This document shows positions 4,736-9,142 of a DNA stretch of 9,142 nucleotides, piece by piece. This DNA comes from Burkholderiales bacterium (lineage in GTDB: Bacteria > Pseudomonadota > Gammaproteobacteria > Burkholderiales > Burkholderiaceae_C). The position numbers and the translations under genes are program-made. Numbering within the stretch: position 1 is the first letter of the stretch; each line of letters begins with the position of its first letter. The notes beneath the pieces were generated by a model. The model searched no databases, had not been told where the DNA came from, and saw only the letters and a program-made list of their open reading frames with translations. The stretch spans positions 1 through 9,142 of the forward strand of contig JAABTC010000048.1 of assembly GCA_011390055.1 (NCBI GenBank), read 5' to 3'.

Positions 4736-6393
4736 ACGTACGCCCGTCTCCGGCCCTGGTTTCGCAGCGCGCAGTGCGGCGGTTGCCGCGGGCGGCATTG
4801 CTGCTGTTGTGTGCCGCCTACATCCTGCCCGGGATGTTCGGCCGCGACCCCTGGCGACATGCCGACCAGACCGCGTTCGGCTACATGCTGGCCATCGCCG
4901 AGGGGCGCACGGCATGGCTTGCGCCGACCATCGGCGGGCTGGCGCCGGAGAACGCCATCCTGCCGCACTGGCTGGGAGCCGCCAGCATCGCTTGGCTGGC
5001 CCCGTGGCTCGGCGCCCCGCTGGCCGCGCGCCTGCCGTTCGCGCTGCTGCTCGCGGGCGTGCTGGCATTGACCTGGTACACCACGTTCCAGCTTGCGCGC
5101 ACCGAGGCGGCACAGCCGGTGGCGTTCGCGTTCGGCGGCGAGGCCGAACCGGTCGACTACGCCCGCGCGATGGCCGACGGCGCGCTGCTGGCCCTGATCG
5201 CGACGCTCGGTCTGCTGCAACTGGGCCACGAGACGACACCGGAGTTGGTGCAGCTGTTTGCCGCGGCCCTCGCACTCTGGGCCTGTGCGGCGGCCCCCTT
5301 CCGCGGCATGCGGGCGGTCGCTGCGGCAATGGTCGGCCTGCCGCTGCTTGCGCTGAGCGGCGCGCCGTCCATGGCGTTGTTTTTCGGCGTGGCCGCCGCG
5401 GTGATCAGCGCGCGGTCGCTGTACCCGGAGGCTCGGCGCTTCGCGGCCTGGCTGCTTGCCGCGACGGCGCTGGCCGCAGCGCTGGCCTGGCTGGCGGGCA
5501 CCTGGGGCTGGCGCGTCACGGTCGACGGCAGTGCGGCGCAGGCCGTGCGCTTGCTGCGGCTCGTGGCCTGGTTCCTCTGGCCGGTCTCGCTGCTCGCGGT
5601 CTGGACGCTGTGGCGTTGGCGCCGGCAGCTGAACAAGCGCCACATCGCGCTGCCCTTGGCACTGGCCGCCGTGGCCCTGGCTGCGAGTGTCGCCGGCGGC
5701 GCCTTCGACCGGGCGCTGATGCTCGGCCTGCCCGCATTCGCCGTGCTGGCCGCTTTCGCGTTGCCGACCCTGCAACGTGCCACCAGCGCGGCGGTCGACT
5801 GGTTCTCGGTCTTCTTCTTCAGCCTCGCCGCGTTGGCAATCTGGGTCATCTACATCGCCATGCTCACCGGTCTGCCCGCCCGGCCCGCCGCCAACGTGGC
5901 CAAGCTGGCACCGGGTTTTCAGCTCGAGTACTCGCCTTGGGCCCTGGTGGTGGCTGGGGCCGCCAGCGTGGCCTGGTTGATGCTGGTGCGCTGGCGCACC
6001 GGGCGGCACCGCGAGGCGCTGTGGAAGAGCTTGGTGCTGCCGGCCGGTGGCGTGGCACTGGCCTGGCTGTTGCTGATGACCTTGTGGCTGCCGCTGCTCG
6101 ACTATGCGCGCAGCAACCGGCCCTGGGTCGAGCGGCTCGCTCCCCATGTTCCGGCGGGCGCCTGCGTGTGGGCTCCGGGCTATGCCCGTTCTTCGGTGGC
6201 CGCGCTCGAGCAGTACGGTCGCTGGCGGGTGGTCGCCGGCACCACCCTCGCGCCCGATTGCCCCGTGCTGCTGCGCCAGGTGCGCCGCGGCCAGACCGAG
6301 CACGCCGCCCCGCCCGGCTGGCGGATCGTGACGACGGTCAGCCGGCCCACCGACCGCGACGAGGCGACCGAGGTGCTAGGCCGCGCGTTCTGA
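4732..6393 (+). CDS. Polytopic membrane protein, ArnT/GT39-like glycosyltransferase family
   Basis: The protein has 553 residues from the GTG at 4732. The first membrane helix (about 20-36) is followed by GRDPWRHAD (37-45), which resembles the first periplasmic loop of ArnT/PMT-type lipid-linked sugar transferases, where an acidic residue is catalytic. About ten or more hydrophobic segments follow up to about residue 457, for example 101-118, 147-164, 171-188, 201-226, 238-256, 277-294, 304-321, 328-345, 358-378, 402-419 and 435-457. The C-terminal about 95 residues are soluble and probably periplasmic. The inner membrane location is clear; the sugar donor and acceptor are unknown. The usual Asp-Glu pair of ArnT is not seen, as the loop reads HADQT, so a non-enzymatic or divergent role remains possible. 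No ATG fits the frame upstream, hence the GTG start. The gene follows the rpmE2 terminator by 41 bp without an obvious promoter, and its end overlaps phoR on the other strand. Confidence 0.75.
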   Translation: MNVRPSPALVSQRAVRRLPRAALLLLCAAYILPGMFGRDPWRHADQTAFGYMLAIAEGRTAWLAPTIGGLAPENAILPHWLGAASIAWLAPWLGAPLAARLPFALLLAGVLALTWYTTFQLARTEAAQPVAFAFGGEAEPVDYARAMADGALLALIATLGLLQLGHETTPELVQLFAAALALWACAAAPFRGMRAVAAAMVGLPLLALSGAPSMALFFGVAAAVISARSLYPEARRFAAWLLAATALAAALAWLAGTWGWRVTVDGSAAQAVRLLRLVAWFLWPVSLLAVWTLWRWRRQLNKRHIALPLALAAVALAASVAGGAFDRALMLGLPAFAVLAAFALPTLQRATSAAVDWFSVFFFSLAALAIWVIYIAMLTGLPARPAANVAKLAPGFQLEYSPWALVVAGAASVAWLMLVRWRTGRHREALWKSLVLPAGGVALAWLLLMTLWLPLLDYARSNRPWVERLAPHVPAGACVWAPGYARSSVAALEQYGRWRVVAGTTLAPDCPVLLRQVRRGQTEHAAPPGWRIVTTVSRPTDRDEATEVLGRAF

Positions 6394-7773
6394 CACCGCG
6401 GCGCTCGGCACGCCAGCGGCCTCTTGCTCGGTGGACGCGACGGGGTCGCTGCCCTCCACCAGCGCCGCACGCACGCGCGCCGCCGGCAGGACCAGCCGGA
6501 AACAGGAGCCCTTGCCAGGCTCGCTCTGGATCTCGAGCGTGCCGCCCAGGCGTTGCGCCACGTGCTTGACGATGGCCAGGCCCAGGCCCGTGCCGCCGGT
6601 GTCGCGCGAGCGACTGCCGTCGACGCGGTAGAAACGTTCGGTCAAGCGCGGCAGGTGCTCGCGCGCGATGCCGATGCCCTGGTCGCGCACCTCGAACTCG
6701 CCGCAACCGTCGGATTCGCGTACGCGCCACTCGATGTCGATGCGCCCGCCTGCCGGCGTGTAGCGGATCGCATTGCTGACCAAGTTGGCCATTGCGCTGT
6801 GCAGTTCGGTCTCGACCGCGGCGACTTGGCAGCCGGCCTGGACGCGGCATTCGACCGGGTGCCGGCCGGCCGACAACACGCTGCCGTCGGCGCGCACGCG
6901 CGCCAGCAGCGGATCGAGCGCCAGCCAGCGATCGGCCGGAGGGCGCGGGCTGCCTTCGAGCTGCGCCAGCGTCAACAGGTCATCGACCAGCGACTGGATG
7001 CGATCGGTCTGCTGGCGCATCAGCTCGAGCACGCGCGGCTGCTCGGCGGTGGTCAGCGGCACGGTGGCCAGCGTTTCCACGAATCCGGCCAGCACCGTCA
7101 GCGGGGTGCGGATTTCATGTGAGACGTTGGCCACGAAGTCGCGCCGCATCGCATCGGTGCGTTCGCTGGCCGTGATGTCCTGCGAAAGCACCAGCTTCAT
7201 GCCGCCGCCGTAAGGGCGAACCAGCACCGACAGGTTGGCCTGCCCGCGCGGGCTTGGGAAGACGACCGGCTCTGCGAAGTCGCCTTGCTGCATGTGGTTG
7301 ACGAAGGCCGGAGCACGGACCAGGTTCGTCACGCGCTGCAGCCGATCGCGCTCGGGATCGATGCCGAAATGATCGGCGGCCTGCGAATTGCACCAGGCGA
7401 TCCGCTCGTGCGCATCGAGCATCATGACGCCGTTCGGCGAGGCCTCGATGGCAGACAGGAACTCAGCCAGCCGCTCCCGCTCGGCCTGGGCCCGCCGCTG
7501 CCCGCCACGCAGCACGCGCTCGAAGCGGTACCCCATCTCGCCCCAAAGCCCGGTGCCGCGCGGCGCAGGGAGGTCGCTGGGCTCCCGCAGCCAGGCCATC
7601 AGCCGATGCGCGCGCCTCGCATCCACTGCAGCCGCGGTGACTGCCGCCGCGATGGCCCCACCGACTGCTCCAGCCACCGGCCAACCCCCCACGCTGCCCA
7701 CAATCCAGCCGACCAGACTGCCCAGAGCGATCAGCACCACCGCCGTCAAGACGCGCGGCAGTACGAGGTTCAT
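6376..7773 (-). CDS. phoR: Phosphate regulon sensor histidine kinase PhoR
   Basis: The protein has 465 residues. Two membrane helices (about 8-28 and 33-50) are separated by only a few residues, so there is no periplasmic sensor domain, as in E. coli PhoR. A PAS domain lies at about 102-200. The phosphoacceptor box FVANVSHEIRTPL holds His219. The ATPase domain has the N box (Asn334 in LVSNAIRYT), G1 box DQGIGI (Asp364), F box ERFYRV (379-384) and G2 box GGTGLGL (393-399). It autophosphorylates at His219 and passes phosphate to PhoB when phosphate is scarce, restrained by PhoU and the Pst transporter. The ATG at 7773 is chosen because it overlaps the phoB stop (ATGA, 7770-7773), which implies translational coupling. 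The frame is open upstream inside phoB, but that start would lack sense. A 34-residue low-complexity tail follows the kinase core, and the gene end overlaps the convergent membrane protein gene by 18 bp. Confidence 0.96.
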   Translation of the reverse strand: MNLVLPRVLTAVVLIALGSLVGWIVGSVGGWPVAGAVGGAIAAAVTAAAVDARRAHRLMAWLREPSDLPAPRGTGLWGEMGYRFERVLRGGQRRAQAERERLAEFLSAIEASPNGVMMLDAHERIAWCNSQAADHFGIDPERDRLQRVTNLVRAPAFVNHMQQGDFAEPVVFPSPRGQANLSVLVRPYGGGMKLVLSQDITASERTDAMRRDFVANVSHEIRTPLTVLAGFVETLATVPLTTAEQPRVLELMRQQTDRIQSLVDDLLTLAQLEGSPRPPADRWLALDPLLARVRADGSVLSAGRHPVECRVQAGCQVAAVETELHSAMANLVSNAIRYTPAGGRIDIEWRVRESDGCGEFEVRDQGIGIAREHLPRLTERFYRVDGSRSRDTGGTGLGLAIVKHVAQRLGGTLEIQSEPGKGSCFRLVLPAARVRAALVEGSDPVASTEQEAAGVPSAAVSERAA

Positions 7774-8480
7774 AGCGCCAGCGCGCTGCCCTGCGAAAGG
7801 CGGTAGCCGGCGCCGCGCACCGTTTCCACGAGGTGCGCGCACTGCACCGGCGTCAGTGCTTCGCGCAGGCGTTTCACGTGCACGTCGACCGTGCGCTCCT
7901 CGATGAAGACATGGTCACCCCAGACGCGGTCGAGCAACTGGGCCCGGCTGTGCACACGCTCCGGATGCGTCAGCAGGAAGTGCAGCAGCCGGAACTCGGT
8001 CGGCCCGATCTTCACTTCACGCAGAGTGCCGTCCACCTCGCGCGTGACGCGCCGCGTGGCCGGGTCCAGACGAAGTCCACCCACCTCTACCGCTTCGTCG
8101 AGCGCTTGCGGCGCACGCCGACGCAACACCGCGCGGATCCGCGCGAGCAGTTCTCGGGGCGAGAACGGCTTGGTCAGATAGTCGTCGGCGCCACCATCCA
8201 GTCCGGCGAGCTTGTCGCCCTCTTCGGCCCGGGCCGTCAGCATGATGATCGGCAGCGGCTTGGTGCGCGCCTCGGCACGCCAGGCCTTGGCCAGCGCCAT
8301 GCCCGACTGGCCCGGCAGCATCCAGTCGAGCAGCACCAGATCGGGCAGCACCCGATCGACGCTGGTACGCGCGGCCTCCGCATCGGCCACGACGCTGACT
8401 TCGAAGCCCGCATGGCGCAGGTTGATCGCGATCAGCTCTGCGATCGCGCTCTCGTCTTCGACCACCAGCACGCGGCTCAT
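7770..8480 (-). CDS. phoB: Phosphate regulon response regulator PhoB
   Basis: The 236-residue protein is an OmpR/PhoB-type regulator. The receiver domain (about 1-120) has acidic Glu8 and Asp9, phosphorylation site Asp52 in LLDWMLPG, Thr82 and Lys104. The C-terminal winged helix (about 130-230) has the recognition helix RTVDVHVKRLREAL (196-209) and the VRGAGYRL wing, close to E. coli PhoB. When phosphorylated by PhoR it binds Pho boxes and activates phosphate uptake and scavenging genes. The ATG at 8480 overlaps the phoU stop (ATGA, 8477-8480), and its own stop overlaps the phoR start, so the three genes are read as one coupled unit. I found no full Pho box within the window, so the operon promoter probably lies upstream of phoU or further. 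Confidence 0.97.
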   Translation of the reverse strand: MSRVLVVEDESAIAELIAINLRHAGFEVSVVADAEAARTSVDRVLPDLVLLDWMLPGQSGMALAKAWRAEARTKPLPIIMLTARAEEGDKLAGLDGGADDYLTKPFSPRELLARIRAVLRRRAPQALDEAVEVGGLRLDPATRRVTREVDGTLREVKIGPTEFRLLHFLLTHPERVHSRAQLLDRVWGDHVFIEERTVDVHVKRLREALTPVQCAHLVETVRGAGYRLSQGSALAL

Positions 8481-9142
8481 CTCATTGCATCCGCAACGGC
8501 ATCCAGCGCCGTGTGCCGCACATCCGTCCCCTTGACGACGTAGATGATGACCTCGGCGAGGTTCTTTGCGTGGTCACCCACCCGCTCGATCGCCTTGGCG
8601 ACGAAGACCAGGTCGATGCTGGCGGAGATGGTGCGCGGGTCCTCCATCATGTAGGTGATCAGCTTGCGCATCAACCCATCGAACTCCCGGTCGATCTGGT
8701 CGTCGGCACGCAGCACCTCCAGCGCCTGCGCGGTGTCAAGCCGGGCAAAAGCGTCGAGCGCCTTGCGCAGTTGCGCGATCGCCAGATCGGACTCGAATGA
8801 CAGGTCGGCCACCGGCAATCGCATGCGGCTGGAGACGCCGGTGTTGATCAGGCGCTGCACGGTGCGCGCGATGCGCGCGGCCTCGTCGCCGACCCGCTCG
8901 AGGTTGGCGATGGCCTTGCTGATGGCGATCAGCAGGCGCAGGTCACGCGCCGTGGGTTGACGGCGCGCGATGATGGCCGACAGGTCGCGATCGATCTCCA
9001 TCTCCATCGTGTTCACGCGTTCCTCGGCCTGCAGCACCTGGGTGGCTGTTTCGCCGCTGAACTGGGTCAGCGCATAGACCGCCTGCGCGACTTGGGATTC
9101 GACCAGACCGCCCATCTCCAGCACGCGGTTGGAGATGCCGGA
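8477..9142 (-). CDS. phoU: Phosphate signalling protein PhoU, 5' end outside the window
   Basis: 221 residues are visible out of an expected about 235. The reading frame continues without a stop to the right edge (…SGISNRVLEMGGLVE), so the GTG at 9124 is internal and not the start. PhoU is a cytoplasmic protein of two similar three-helix bundles. Both repeats are visible: EMEIDRDLSAII with LERVGDEAARIA in the first half, and DDQIDREFDGLM with IERVGDHAKNLAE in the second. The acidic residues in these motifs bind metal in known structures. PhoU joins the Pst phosphate transporter to PhoR and keeps the regulon off when phosphate is plentiful. pstB is the expected neighbour beyond the edge. The stop overlaps the phoB start by 4 nt. 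Confidence 0.96.
   Translation of the reverse strand, partial: SGISNRVLEMGGLVESQVAQAVYALTQFSGETATQVLQAEERVNTMEMEIDRDLSAIIARRQPTARDLRLLIAISKAIANLERVGDEAARIARTVQRLINTGVSSRMRLPVADLSFESDLAIAQLRKALDAFARLDTAQALEVLRADDQIDREFDGLMRKLITYMMEDPRTISASIDLVFVAKAIERVGDHAKNLAEVIIYVVKGTDVRHTALDAVADAMR

Noticed and set aside
4690..6303. 537-codon minus-strand open frame opposite the membrane protein
   Set aside because: Rich in Gln, Arg, Gly and His without domain features. The plus strand encodes coherent membrane helices.
4809..6569. 586-codon plus-strand open frame in a second frame of the membrane protein gene
   Set aside because: Composition is Arg/Ala/Gly-rich shadow, and it runs into the phoR end on the other strand.
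7833..8543. 236-codon plus-strand open frame opposite phoB
   Set aside because: Its length equals that of phoB by coincidence of register. The minus strand carries all PhoB catalytic and DNA-binding residues.
8797..8803. CTGTCAT (minus strand), a perfect PhoB half-site inside phoU
   Set aside because: The second repeat 4 nt further on matches only about 3 of 7 bases, and the sequence is accounted for by conserved PhoU codons. A single half-site is expected by chance.

Overview
The window looks like core chromosome of a high-GC betaproteobacterium of the order Burkholderiales. The evidence is the gene order trxA-rho-rpmE2, a type B ribosomal protein L31 of the betaproteobacterial kind, a TIGR03623-type AddB-like nuclease divergent from trxA, and a phoU-phoB-phoR cluster. 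G/C-rich third codon positions run throughout and explain the many long antisense open frames. Genus is not resolved. I see no mobile element, CRISPR array, rRNA or tRNA.

Layout. (1) 1-2400, minus strand: the first 800 codons of an AddB-like PD-(D/E)XK nuclease, cut by the window edge before its C-terminus. (2) 2401-2497: a short divergent intergenic region with a strong hairpin and a duplicated Shine-Dalgarno unit in front of trxA. (3) 2498-4647, plus strand: thioredoxin (trxA), transcription terminator Rho (rho) and ribosomal protein L31 type B (rpmE2). A perfect TATAAT lies at the trxA/rho and at the rho/rpmE2 junction. A textbook intrinsic terminator follows rpmE2. The rho leader (about 195 nt) is C-rich and carries a very stable GC hairpin, which fits Rho autoregulation. 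(4) 4732-6393, plus strand: a polytopic membrane protein resembling ArnT/GT39-type glycosyltransferases. It ends tail to tail with, and overlapping, the next gene. (5) 6376-9142, minus strand: phoR, phoB and phoU (phoU is cut by the window edge), joined by two ATGA stop/start overlaps.

How the genes work together. The Pho genes are the phosphate-starvation signalling module. PhoU links the Pst transporter (expected just beyond the right edge) to the PhoR kinase, which phosphorylates PhoB. trxA, rho and rpmE2 are housekeeping functions (disulfide reduction, transcription termination, ribosome structure) that appear to have separate promoters. The nuclease is probably the B-type partner of an AddA/UvrD-like helicase-nuclease expected beyond the left edge. 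I found no convincing new biological system. The points most worth a second look are the leader structures of trxA, rho and rpmE2, the unusual start of the nuclease gene, and the poorly characterised membrane glycosyltransferase-like protein.
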